64,000 bases of DNA from Ornithodoros turicata. Lineage: Eukaryota > Arthropoda > Arachnida > Ixodida > Argasidae. The stretch spans positions 310,001 to 374,000 of the forward strand of contig NW_026999326.1 in assembly GCF_037126465.1 (NCBI RefSeq). Reading direction: 5' to 3'. Positions 1 through 10,860 of the stretch are shown here, piece after piece (position 1 is the first letter of the stretch; each line of letters begins with the position of its first letter). Under the pieces are notes generated by a model, which did no database searches, had not been told where the DNA came from, and saw only the letters and a program-made list of their open reading frames with translations. Made by a program: the position numbers and the translations under genes.

Positions 1-369
1 ACTCTTGAACTGAGCATACTTAAAAGCTACTGAAACATTTAATACTCGTTGCCTTCGCTCCGCTATACTTGCTCCGACGTCCATTTTGAGAAACACCACG
101 GAATGCGTTTGCCGTTACGCAATCGCGAAACCGCGAAACCACCGAATTTCCGGTGTGTCCATTCCTCCAATGAGCATCCAGGCTCGTTTTACGTCACATC
201 TAAAGGAAGACCGTTGTATGCAGGCTAGTCATCGCCGCAGATCGGTGTCACTTCCTTGTTTGGAATAGTCCGCCGCGCTTCAGAAGCGAAACATTTCGCG
301 TATTGCTTGGAGATACCGTGTACAGTGATGAAAAAAAAAGAGGAACACGCTCCCGCACACGCTCCGGCG

Positions 370-484
370 CTTCCTCAGAGTGACACGCTATCAGCGAACG
401 GGACAATACGGACTTACAGACATATGCCAGGTAACCCAGTGTCCGTACGATCCCATTCGCTGCTGGCGTGACACTCTGAGGAAG
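370..484. repeat. Imperfect hairpin, MITE-like
   Basis: The left side, CTTCCTCAGAGTGACACGC, is mirrored at 449-484 with one mismatch. Pairing continues inward through GGGA and TACGGAC to GTCCGTA and TCCC around 400-445, giving two arms of roughly 40 bp around a short loop. It could be a small foldback element or a chance-preserved hairpin. No target-site duplication was resolved. Confidence 0.55.
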
Positions 485-1384
485 GAATGTGCCGTAACAT
501 GTTCCGCAAACTTTTGCACAGCACTGTACCTTCCTATTGCTAAAAAATAAGAGCCCGCCTTGACTTCTGGGCGGGGGGGCCTTGAAGTAGAATTTTGGGG
601 TAGTTTAGTCATCACTGCAGAAAACCGTTCATAAAGCAGTTGCTTAGGAGCCCCCATGCATAACTTCGCCGAACAACTTCTCGTTACGGAATTAAAAGAA
701 CAAGTGCGTACCACAAAATCGTCCTCAAAATGGGTCACGAGGGGAAAGGCACGACCTTGTCCCTAGGCCCGGATCGATACGACGGCGTGACGCAATGAGG
801 TTCGTGTGACATGCCATCAGCCAGGATAACAGCTGCTAGGTTTCATTTTTGAAGCTGTGATGGGTAGACGGATTGGCAGTACTTACGAGGACTATCCATG
901 TCACAGGACGTCAGCAATATTCGGATTCTCTGAAGTAGTTGGTGGGTTTCTATAGGGGAGGGTTGTTCCGATATCCCATTGTTATTAATCAACACGCTCA
1001 AAATCCCAAATCGGCACCGTCTACAACACGCGGAGAACTGTATTCAAGAAACGTCAACTAACCTTGGTCTCACTGTAGCACTCTACAGGGATTTTCAAGA
1101 AGGTCCCCCGGTTGAATAATTCGGACACAAGTCGCGTTGTCGAAAAGCGTAGTTTTCAGTAAGGATCCCTCAGAACACCGGCCAAGGACTGAACAGGGAG
1201 CGTTCATTTGCAGACACCCATTATCTAAAATGAAGCGCCTAACTTTTAAATTTCAATTCGGACACTTTTGGAACATTTAATTGTTTTAGCGAACATTGAG
1301 CTAAAAATATTCCACCAAACAAACAAACAAAAAAGAAGAAAGAAAAACTTCGACATTTAGTGATTTTCGAGTAATTGGTCTAAA

Positions 1385-1903
1385 CTCGTTAATATGACGA
1401 AGGCCGTTCCCCGCGATTTTGGTCATAAAGCGAGGTGTCATATTAACGAGAAACACCTGTAAAACATCACACCTCTCCGCCCCGCCCCCCGCTTTCACAC
1501 ACACAGCATGTGTATCTACTGCATATTCTGAGAAGCAGAGGATTTACTGATCTATTTACAATTGATTTCCGGTAGAAATCGGTCAAAAATGTCTGTATTG
1601 TAGCACTTCCAATTTGGAACTTCTCGCCAGTCTCTACTGTGTTTTCAATGTCCTTCTGCTTCTGTCCGCTTGCGCTTAATTCCAGTCAAGCTGAATGAAG
1701 ATAGACCAGAAGTCAGGGGACATCATAATTGACATACTTTTTCCCCTGTTGGGTACACTAGTCAAGGCTTCTGCTCTTGGGTTTTGTGTACCTGGCTTTT
1801 TATCGAGTTGCCATAATAACAGGGAGAAATACATGGTGTTTCTATGCGGAAGAAACCGTCACAGAGTGAGGGTGCCATATTAACGGGAGTTCATATTAAC
1901 GAG
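1385..1903. repeat. Scattered ATATTAACGAG motifs
   Basis: CTCGTTAATATGAC (1385-1398) faces GTCATATTAACGAG (1437-1450) as an inverted pair. Two further direct copies, CCATATTAACGGG and TCATATTAACGAG, occur at about 1875-1903. This looks like the remains of a short dispersed repeat. No function is suggested. Confidence 0.4.
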
Positions 1904-3128
1904 ATTGTAATTGATTTCTGTTTCCATATTTCTTGCGTGGAACAGTGTACCAACGCGCTCTTTCGCTCAGCTACCCGGCTGCCAATTACATGTTTATCCA
2001 ACTGATTCACGCGCGGGTATGACGGAAGATATGGAACAGCTGTAAGAGAGGCCCGGTATGCCTTGTCCTTTTCTAAAAGACTAGTACACAGCGCTGGCAG
2101 TGGATTGATCGTCATCATTACGATAAAAGGACGTCACCTACGAACGACAGCACGGCAGCGCTGCGTACAAATCTATTTAAAAAAAAAGGGGGGGGGGTAT
2201 TCCGAATGCTCTCTCGGGGCTGTTCATTTTCTTCATTTTCTTAAGTTCAAATGTTAAGAATTTTACTTGATTAATCAGCCTATGCAATGAGGTGCTGACT
2301 ACTCAGTTCTTGCCGGATATCTTAGGAATGTCTACTGCAAACAAAGGTTTTCGATAGCGCCACCTGCTAACGAATTACTCAGCCAGGGAACATTCGTGAA
2401 GCATCCGCATAGGCCTCCCATGACTATGAAATAAGCAGCGTCGCCTCGCTTTGGGTTGCTTGAGCCCGTCCGTCCTGCCAAGCCAAACCGTCGCTAAGAG
2501 GTGAAATTCCTTCGCAGAAACTACTTCAATGAACATCGAAAACACGCCAAGCTGACACGTTGCGTTGCTCAGTGATGTCCTAATCTGAAGCACGGTCATT
2601 CTCATACTTCGCAGATATTAGCTTTAATTTTGCAATTTCTGATTTTGGTATTGTTCATATGCAAATATAGGATTTTGAGCGCTGAGATATCGTGGCGTAC
2701 CCTCCACGGGATGCGAAAATAATAGACGTCGCGCACTTGATCTCTGCGGGTCAGCTAGGTCAATCGCTCTTGGACAACAGCGCACGCCATATGCTACGCA
2801 ATGCACCACAGCCTATAATGAAGCACTTGTGGGTAGGGCCCTCATTGTTCCTTTAAAGGAGGTAAGAACTCCTAGCTGCATGTATTTAGATGCGGGTGTA
2901 ATAGCTGTAATATTGTTCTTCTACGCTTTGTAATTCTATTTACAATTTATTATTCAATACTTTTCCTTCATAACGTGTGCAACGTTAATACAAAACGCCC
3001 ATTTTTTTTTTCGGATACGGGCAAGTAGACGCACCGCCATCCAGATACCTCTATCCATCGTTACGTCATTTGAAGAATCGTAGCACCCAATCAGACGCCA
3101 TCGCGGAGGTACACATAGCGTTCTGCTT

Positions 3129-3372
3129 TACGCTCTTCAAAATGAACTTCACCACATGACACGCGTCTAGCCTAACATCATCATGAATGACAGCGTTCTC
3201 GCCCCTGATTTGTTGAAAACGGGAGGCGGAGCCCATTTTGTAGCCATAATGCAGTACATAAGGGGTCCACATAATAGGCTCCGCCTCCCGTTGTCAACAA
3301 ATCAGGAGCGGGAACGTTGTCATTGGGGATGATGGTCGGCTAGCAGCATGCTATATGTAGCGAAGATACGGA
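3129..3372. mobile_element. Foldback MITE, family 1, copy 1
   Basis: A long inverted repeat: the left arm contains CTGATTTGTTGAAAACGGG followed by AGGCGGAGCC, and the right arm is its reverse complement after a loop of about 35 bp. The outer parts (GAACTTCACCACATGACACG on the left) match the copy at 4312-4554, which shows a shared family. The right outer arm is more decayed and the ends are approximate. No coding capacity, so any transposase was supplied in trans. Confidence 0.75.
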
Positions 3373-3759
3373 CCTACCAGATTCATCAATACAAAAGGTG
3401 TTCACACACAGGTTTACACACAGGTGTGTTTGGAGCCGACACAGTCGGCGGGCTACCTTAGTGAAGTTCATAGCCCCTTTAAGACGGATTCAAAATAAGC
3501 GGTGTTCGCAGAATAATGTCATAGCTCCACACTCTGGCAGGAAAGAACCTATTATTTGCATTCAAACGTGCAACCATTGAGTTGCCGAGTTGACTTTTAC
3601 TGAACTCTACGTAGACGTTTCAAAGAGCTCAGTCTTCAACTCGCACCGAGTGTTTATATCCTAGCGAGAGCATTGTGGCAATGGACGAACAGAACAGAAA
3701 CGAACCTGCGTCCAATCTCTCGAACGTCAACAAGGAGGAAACAATGAAAATGCGCTAAC

Positions 3760-3927
3760 CTGAGCGATGGCGTCCTCGTGGAACTGCGAGAGCAGAGGGA
3801 CATTTGCATCTACGTAGTCTGTTTCTCTAAGTGCAGCGGACACTCCTCTCTGGTCTTCCGTGTAAGAGCCAGGCACACTCTCTCGGGCCACCAGCGACAC
3901 GGACTCGGACTCGTCGTCTCCCTTCAT
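3760..3927 (-). CDS. First coding exon of a host gene, product unknown
   Basis: On the minus strand an ATG at 3927 opens a frame of exactly 56 codons. It ends CAG at 3760 and is followed directly by GTTAGCG, a usable 5' splice donor in phase 0. The peptide starts MKGDDESESVSLVARESV and is acidic and polar, without a signal peptide or membrane segment, as is common for the cytoplasmic N-terminus of a larger protein. The region upstream of the ATG (3928-4080) is locally GC-rich, as promoters and 5' UTRs often are. No following exon could be found on the minus strand between 1 and 3700, so the first intron would leave the window or the exons are too short to see. I do not recognise the family. 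A chance frame remains possible, but codon-like composition, ATG context and donor all agree. Confidence 0.55.
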
Positions 3928-4311
3928 GCCGCCAGCGGCCTCGTACCGGGGCGCCGTCCTGTCGACTGGTGATTACCACGCGGATATTTAGCGTCCGAGC
4001 TCTAAGGCTGGACGCACTTTTCTACGGTGCTGCTGCAGCTGCTTGGGATGAGCTTGTACCACAGCCTGCAACATAAATGGTGCACAAGAATGTCACTCCG
4101 TAATGCCAGGGAGAACGTTGCTGCAACATGGTAAGAGATGGACATCAACGTTTCATTGAACGTTAGCGAATAATGATTTCGTTTGTAAGACATAAATGTA
4201 ATTTAGCAGGGGCTCAATATCATAAAACATCGGGCAGTATGGTGAGTAAGTATATTGCAGAAAATAACCTCGTGTTCTCGTCACATTTAGCCAGCCTCCA
4301 GTTTCCGTGCT

Positions 4312-4554
4312 CTACACTGTTAAAACAGAACTTCACCACAGAGCACGATCCTAGCCAACCGTCATTCCGAATGATATCATTCTGTGTCCTGATTTGTTCA
4401 AAACAGGGGGAGGCGCCTATCTGGGACAAGCATAATGTGTCTCAGATAGGCGCCTCCTCCCGTTTTCAACAAATCAATGCACATAATGATATCATTCGGA
4501 ATGATGGTTGGCTACGAGCGCACTATGTGGTGAAGTTCTGTTTTAACAGTGTAG
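4312..4554. mobile_element. Foldback MITE, family 1, copy 2
   Basis: This is a nearly complete palindrome. CTACACTGTTAAAACAG at the left end is exactly mirrored at 4538-4554, and the arms (including GAACTTCACCACA and GATTTGTTCAAAACAGG) pair up to a short loop near 4430. It is better preserved than copy 1 at 3129-3372. It has no ORF of its own; the frames that cross it are products of the palindrome. TSD not resolved. Confidence 0.85.
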
Positions 4555-6439
4555 CTCTGATACATTCTTAAGAAAAAAGGTGGTCAATGCTATCCCTATT
4601 ATGGTGGTAATGGCTTTCCGCAAATGTGTGAATTGCCTGAGGGTGGTACTGTACAGCCCTGTACGTGGGTCCTAACTTTACGTCCCTGGGGGGAGGGGGG
4701 AGTCAAATTTATACCTATGAAATGTACAAATGGATTATCCGAAAGCCTAGAGCGTTGATCTGAGAACAGTACGACTTCTTCGAAATATGCTGATAGTGTA
4801 TGTTTTGTTACTGTTATCTCTTTGACGTTTTCAGCGTGGTACATGCATACGAAACTCATTATTTTTTTGGAAATTTCGATCTGTACAACAGGCGTAACTT
4901 CCCAGTGAAGCTTACAGGTTATTACGGCTCATAACATGAGATATCAAAAAGTAACCTTTGTCAACGAATCATCAAAGAAAACACGCATACACAAATGCAC
5001 CCCGCTGGAAACTTAGCGCGCGAAACCGCACGCGTAAAGCTGAGGTATTATGCTGAAAGACAGTGCAAATTGTAATCACAAACGTGGGAGCAATCCTCCG
5101 GATTACAGATACTGTTGAATAGGCTTCAAGTTAACAAATTCCGAGGTCCTCTGCATCTGACACGCAACTTTGCAAGCACGGGTTCGGAGATATCCTCATT
5201 GTAGTAACGGAAAATCAGCCTGCACTGGTGACAGCATTTCGGATCAAAACGCAACCGTATTCCCTGTCTGTGTTTTCTGCTTAATTACTTCTCAAATACG
5301 ATAATACCGTTGCTTCGCGAAATTATCGTTGTGTCGTGTGATAAACTTGTTTACCCTGAGTGGTAAATGGGCTCAGTTACCACCCTGCGTATGCTGTCGA
5401 CGGAAAGATGGCGCAGCAATCCAGGATGTAACAGTCCCGTCATGCCCTTGTGCAAGGGCGCGCTGCAGCCAGGGTAGTTAGAGAGCCGGTTACAACGTTT
5501 TCAAACCTTCTAATGCGTTACCATTGAGGAGGGATCGCATAGCACGCGACTAGTGACAAATTCAACAGTGGCACGCGGGATCTCGCGACAAAATGCTGTG
5601 TCGCGAAATGATCCAGCGGACCTGCTCGTCCCTCACAAAACTATCGCGAATTTTTACGAAATTTTTTTAGCTGTCCCTAATAGTGCAAAACGACACACCA
5701 CGAGACATTTCTTCCCAAATCTCAATGTGGCGGGTGCTACACACGAGCAAGTTCGCAGCGCTGGCGAAAACCGTGCCTGGCGTGAACGGCAGCTGCGGCT
5801 CATAGAAAGCACCTAGAACTGCGCGGTTTTCTTTTGCGATAGAGGAAACCATGCTTTACACAGCGTTCAAATCCCGGTTGTCGTGCTGTAATCGGTGCTG
5901 GTATACAAAGGTCGGAAGTTTCGCAATTTTCCTCCTACATCGCGATTTTTTTGTGGAAAATCAAACCATTAAATTTTAATTAATATTTTTCCCTGAGAAG
6001 GCCTCGTGGAATACTTCAACAGGAAAAATCGCAAGACACGTAATTCTTGTAGTCATTGCAGGAAAAAAAGAGAAATTATGCGATTTTTCCAAAATTCGCT
6101 ACAGTCGAGCGTAAAACACGCAATGAAGAGGTCGGAAGAGACGCCTGAAACCCACGCAGTTTTATAGAACGAGCCTTCCTCTACAACATATTTAAAAAAT
6201 CTCGAGGGTGTTTTTTCGTATACGGGAGAAAATAATTTTTTTGTAGTCGAAGGTATTGCGGCCACACAGACTCACGTTGAATGTATCCGGTGGGGGTGCT
6301 ATATTTGTTTCTTGGGCTCCCGTTTTAATTCTGCGTATTTCCGATTTTTTTCTGGTTGGTTTTCAATATGACAGCCACCCGGACCAAAGGAACATGGCTC
6401 CAGTTGAGCTCTCTGGAGTTTCAATTCACCAGTATGCAC
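4555..6439. other. Unassigned AT-rich DNA
   Basis: No coding region or element could be supported. Short repeated strings such as TCGCGA followed by A/T runs occur at about 5570-5660 and 5930-5960 and resemble strings in the transposon at 18663-22194. They are too short to claim relationship. Confidence 0.4.
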
Positions 6440-8905
6440 ATTAGTAGTATAGAAAAGTGTCATATAGCCAAGAGTTTTCTCTAATCCAATTCGAATCCAA
6501 TTCTAAGCCATAATCCAGTTCTAATCCAAGACAAGCCAAATCCAAAGCCATCTGATTGGCCGCCATTAGCTCCGCCCACTTCACGTTGATTGGCCCATGC
6601 TAAGACTACTGATCTTTGATTGGCTGACCGTAGCTCCGCTCCTTTATGCTAATTAGTTGGCTTGGCTCCGCCCAGTTCACGCTGAATGGCCCGTGCTAAG
6701 CCTACTGATCATTGATTGGTTGACTGTAGCTCCGCCCTTTCATGCTAATTACTCGGCTCCGCCCACTTCACACTGATTGGTGCATGCGTATCGCTGAGCA
6801 CAGCTCCGCCCCTTTATGCTAATCGGCTCCGCTGATTGGTCCGTTCTAAGCCTACTGATCACTCTCCACATTTTCCAGCCCTCTGATAGGCCGTCCCCAA
6901 TTTAAACCTACCGATTGGCCCGTTCTAAGCCCACTGATTGGCTCGCTGAACATAGCCTTCATTAGCGCCCGCCAGATGGCAGCGGCCCCGCTGCGGCTTT
7001 ATCTTAGATGTTCAAGCTTACCTTGTGGTATGCAACTTTCCGCCCACTTCATGCTGATTGGTCTATTCTAAGCCTACTGATTCAGACGTCTAAGCCAAAG
7101 CCTACTGATCACCCTCCCAGACTTTCCTGATGCTCTGATTGGCCGTCCCCAATGTAAGCCTACCGATTAGCCCTCGCTGGCCCGTTCTAAGCCCACTGAC
7201 ACCAGATGGCGCAACTCTTTACTGGTTCCGCCCACTTCACGCTGATTGGCCCTTCACAACGATTGGTCCCTTCTAAGCCTACCGATGGCTGGCCCTGATT
7301 GGTCCACGCTAAGCCTACTGAACGGTGATTGGCTAACCTGAATTTGTCGCTCCTAAGCCAGGCAGCAGCTTCAGACAACACACACGACAATTGTTGATTT
7401 CAACCTTTATTTGGTACAACAGCCTCCTAGTCCAGCTGTGGGCTGGTTGAGCTGCATCAGAGAGATCATTGGTCCCGGTCATCTCTCGCGCTCATTGCTC
7501 ACTCAGCTCCCTCGGTAGATTCCAACTGTTATTGGTTCATCTAACTGCAAGTGGTCTGCTCCTTAGTCCATCTGACTGCAAGTGGCCGCTCACCCAGCTC
7601 CTTATTGGTTCTAGTTGATCACAGCTCCCGCATAGGCTCCAACTCCGATTGGTCCATCTAACAGCAAGTGGTCACTCACCCACTCCTATTGATCCATTGA
7701 ACTGCAAGTCACTCATTGGTCACTCACACTCATCTCTAGATGAGATAAATTTAACTGTGGGAGATTGTAACTTTTACCATAAGATAAGTTTAGCGGGGGT
7801 CATACGCTGGTAGGCTCCAACTGCTATTGGCCCGTGCTAACCGCATGCCTCCACCCTGCTGCTCATTGGTTCACAACGCACATGCTCTGAGGGCGCCGAA
7901 GAAGGTTCTCTACACATTTAATAGAAATTATGCTACTGCTCCAGCTGCGTCATAGGGCACGGCTTGGTTCTGCTGTGGCTGGCCCTGATTGGTCCATGCT
8001 ACTTACCTCGTGGCGCAACTCTTTACTGGCTCTACCCACTTCGCATTGATTGGTCCATTCTAAGCCTACTGACTTCTAAGCCAGTCCACGCTAAGCCTAC
8101 TGATCACTCTACCAGACTTTCTAAACGCTCTAATTGGCTGCTACCGATTGGCCCTCACTGGCCCGTTCTAAGCCCACTGACACCAGATGGCGCAACTCTT
8201 CGCCAGCTCTGCCTACTTCATGCTGATTGGTCCATTCTAAGCCTACTGACTTCTAACCCGAACCATGCTAAGCCTACTGATTGTCCCTTCACACCGAAGC
8301 CTACCGATGTCTGGCCCTGATTGGTCCACGCTAAGCCTACTGGACAGTGATTGGCTAGCCTGTCGCTCCTAAACCACAATGCAGCAGCTTCAGACAAGAC
8401 ACACGACAATTGTTGATTTCAACCTTTATTTGGTACAACAGCCTCCTGGTTCAGCTGCATCAGAGAGTTCATTAGTCCTGGTCATCTCTTGCGCTCATTG
8501 GTCACTCAGCTCCCTCGATAGACACCAACTGCTGTCGGTTCATCTAACTACAAGTGGTTGTGCTCATTGGCCCATCTGACTACAAGCCTCTCATTGGTCA
8601 CTAATGTCTAGAGCTCCCTAACAGGCTCCAACTGCAATTCCACTCATCACTAGACCCAACTGTTACTTCCTCTAATCTCTAGATGAGATAATATAAGTTT
8701 AACTGTGGGATATTGAAACTTTTACCATAAGATAGATTTAGCCTGGGGCTGGTAGGCTCAAACTGCTATCGGCCCATGCCTCCATCCGGCTGCTCACTGG
8801 TTCACAATGAAACTTTTTGACATGCTCTGCCCTACACATAGAAGAGATGGCGCCGCTTGTGATTACCCTCTTTGCAAAGATGGACAGCTGCCATTGCATT
8901 GGTGA
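6440..8905 (+). repeat. Left arm of giant inverted repeat
   Basis: The arm is built of degenerate units in which CTGATTGG, GCTCCGCCC and ATGCTAA recur, reading as ATTGG on this strand. Inside it a unit of about 1 kb is tandemly duplicated: ACACGACAATTGTTGATTTC occurs at 7382 and again at 8401 (period 1019). The outer end contains a minisatellite of CCAATTC/TAATCCA steps at about 6480-6545. The short frames in this arm are repeat-derived and not genes. Confidence 0.8.
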
Positions 8906-10713
8906 TGTCGCGCACCTTCCAGGCACCTACATGTCGACCACTTACCGTGCCAGCCGCACGGAAAACTAGATAGCCGAAACACAGGCGCGTAATATACCCC
9001 TCCGGTTGGGACCATCTGTTTTATATCAAAACGCACTTCCACCCGTCATGGCCAAACTGAGTACTTTGCGGCGGACCCTAGGTCCGTCGGTCGACTCTGG
9101 GTCAAACGCACAGCGAGGAAGATGAGGAAAGTTCTCATTTTCAGTTCATTCAGTGTGCGTAGAAACTGAGAAGTCGTCTGTTTTCGAAAAGCTGGATAAA
9201 CCCAGTGATGGGAGCATTGTTCAGGAGAACGAAAAGCTGGACGTGTTGGACTTACGCAAGGTCGACACGGGGAGGCGAACTCCTCATGGAAAGCGATTCA
9301 CAGATGAAGAGTTGCAAGAAATGCGTGAATTACTGATCAATCTGAAATTGTGTTTCTTCATACTCAGCTTGAGTTGAGTACGTGCGTGCGTAGGCTTAGA
9401 TTAGATGAACATGTTTCAGATATTGCTGCATGCTGCTCGTGAATCTACGTGCCCGTCTGTCAAGGTGAGCGCATTTTTTGTTCGAGATGAACTGGTTCAT
9501 AGTGCGACGTTGTGCCCTGAACTTATATTTCTAAGGGTGCTTCCAGTTGTGCTCTGCGTACGAGCTGTGTCGCGTGCGCTGGCTATGTTTGAACAGAATA
9601 TTCCGAGGGGAGCAATGTGAAATTGTGTTTCTTCATACTCAGCTTGGGTTGAATCTTCTTTTTTTAAGCTTGAGTACGTGCGTGCATAGCATTGTTTAAT
9701 AAGCGTTGGAGCGTTGGAGCGTCAGTGCGTCTTGAGCTTCACCACATAGCACCACTATGCTATTGTCATTCTGCTCGATTTATTTAATTTCGTGTGTTGA
9801 ATGCGTGCTGTCTAAAATAAAAACGGACCCAAGCTCTATAGGGCTTATTGATCATTCAAGTTGTTTTTCTCTCAAACCAGCTTCTCTGCACAGCATCAAC
9901 TATCAATGTTTTCTCGATCATGTGCTTCTTCCTGCTTATTTCGAACGCGTACAGGCTTCCCTGATTAGCATCACGATGAGTTTTTCGCACTTTGTTTAAT
10001 ACACATTGAAATGATTTTCTTTGTTCTGTCACAAAATTCGTTCTCAAGAATGAACGCGCTCCATTGCATCATTTTCCATTCTGCTTGATTGAAACAATTT
10101 TTAGGTTGAACTGCAAAGCACACAGATCCTAAGCGATCCTAAGCTTGTTCTCAGTGGTGGGCTTGACCTAACACACGCATGCAACCGGGGGAAGCCAACT
10201 TTACTCGTGTAGGGTGTGTTTTGAGATGTGTACCCTGAAAACGTTTTTTTTTTATTTCCCATTAGCAACTGTGGCTATGTGAACAGTGGGAGGCGGCGGC
10301 AGGTAAGCTGTTCAGTCTTCTAACGCTGGCTCTCTAGAAGTATGACCCAGTTGGATAGAAATGAGTCACCAATGCAATGGCAGCTGTCCATCTTTGCAAA
10401 GCGGTTAATCACAAGCGGCGCCATCTCTTCTATGTGTAGGGAACCTTCTTCCGTCTGAGCATGTGAAAAAGTTTCATTGTGAACCAGTGAGCAGCCAGAT
10501 GGGGGGTGCTTCACCTAACGCACGCATGCAACCGGGGAAAGCCAACTTTACTCGTGTAGGGTGTGTTTTGAGATGTGTACCCTAAACACGTTTTTTTTTA
10601 TATTTCCCATTAGCAACTGTGGCTATGTGAACAGCGGGAGGCGGCGGCAGGTAAGCTGTTCAGTCTTCTAACGCTGGCTCTCTAGAAGTATGACCCAGTT
10701 GGATAGAAATGAG
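8906..10713. other. Spacer between the giant inverted-repeat arms
   Basis: Unique-looking sequence that is not inverted. It contains an exon-like frame (9126-9374), a direct repeat of about 30 bp beginning GTGTTTCTTCATACTCAGC (near 9349 and 9625), a sequence at about 9729-9765 resembling the outer end of MITE family 1 (CTTCACCACATAGCACCAC), and most of a 348-bp tandem duplication (10161-10860). No transposase motif was seen. Confidence 0.6.
9126..9374 (+). CDS. Exon-like open frame in the spacer, unknown
   Basis: The frame is open from 9126 to the stop before 9375 and has no in-frame ATG near its start, so it would be an internal exon if real. CAG trinucleotides after pyrimidine-rich DNA at 9143 and 9153 could serve as acceptors. 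The peptide is strongly charged and includes RFTDEELQEMRELL, which reads like a real amphipathic helix; the last residues turn hydrophobic (CFFILSLS), probably past the true exon end. No clear donor was identified. It may be a captured host-gene piece in the middle of the inverted-repeat element, or chance. I do not recognise a family. Confidence 0.25.
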
Positions 10714-10860
10714 TCACCAATGCAATGGCAGCTGTCCATCTTTGCAAAGAGGGTAATCACAAGCGGCGCCATCTCTTCTATGTGTAGGGCAGAGCATGTG
10801 AAAAAGTTTCATTGTGAACCAGTGAGCAGCCGGATGGAGGCATGGGCCGATAGCAGTTGG
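10161..10860. repeat. 348-bp tandem duplication at the inner edge of the right arm
   Basis: Two head-to-tail units share, for example, ACGCATGCAACCGGGG and TATGACCCAGTTGG (at 10341 and 10689, a 348-bp step). Unit 1 includes a damaged copy of the innermost 150 bp of the right arm (about 10364-10505), so the right arm edge is itself duplicated. The left side of the palindrome has no such second copy. Confidence 0.8.

Larger units (their letters stand above)
1..3128. other. Unassigned DNA with small hairpins
   Basis: I recognise no gene here. The reading frames are short and none matches a family I know. The stretch contains a 115-bp hairpin (370-484) and motifs reading ATATTAACGAG near 1385-1903, both listed separately, plus homopolymer runs such as A-then-G at about 2176-2198. 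If the exon at 3760-3927 is real, this stretch would lie in its first intron or further downstream in that gene. Confidence 0.5.

Noticed and set aside
391..738. 115-codon minus-strand frame
   Set aside because: Part of it is the 370-484 hairpin, and the rest has no recognisable composition or splice context.
8738..8926. A 62-codon minus frame nearly identical to a plus frame at 10690-10881
   Set aside because: The identity follows from the inverted-repeat arms. The sequence has no protein signature and is repeat DNA.
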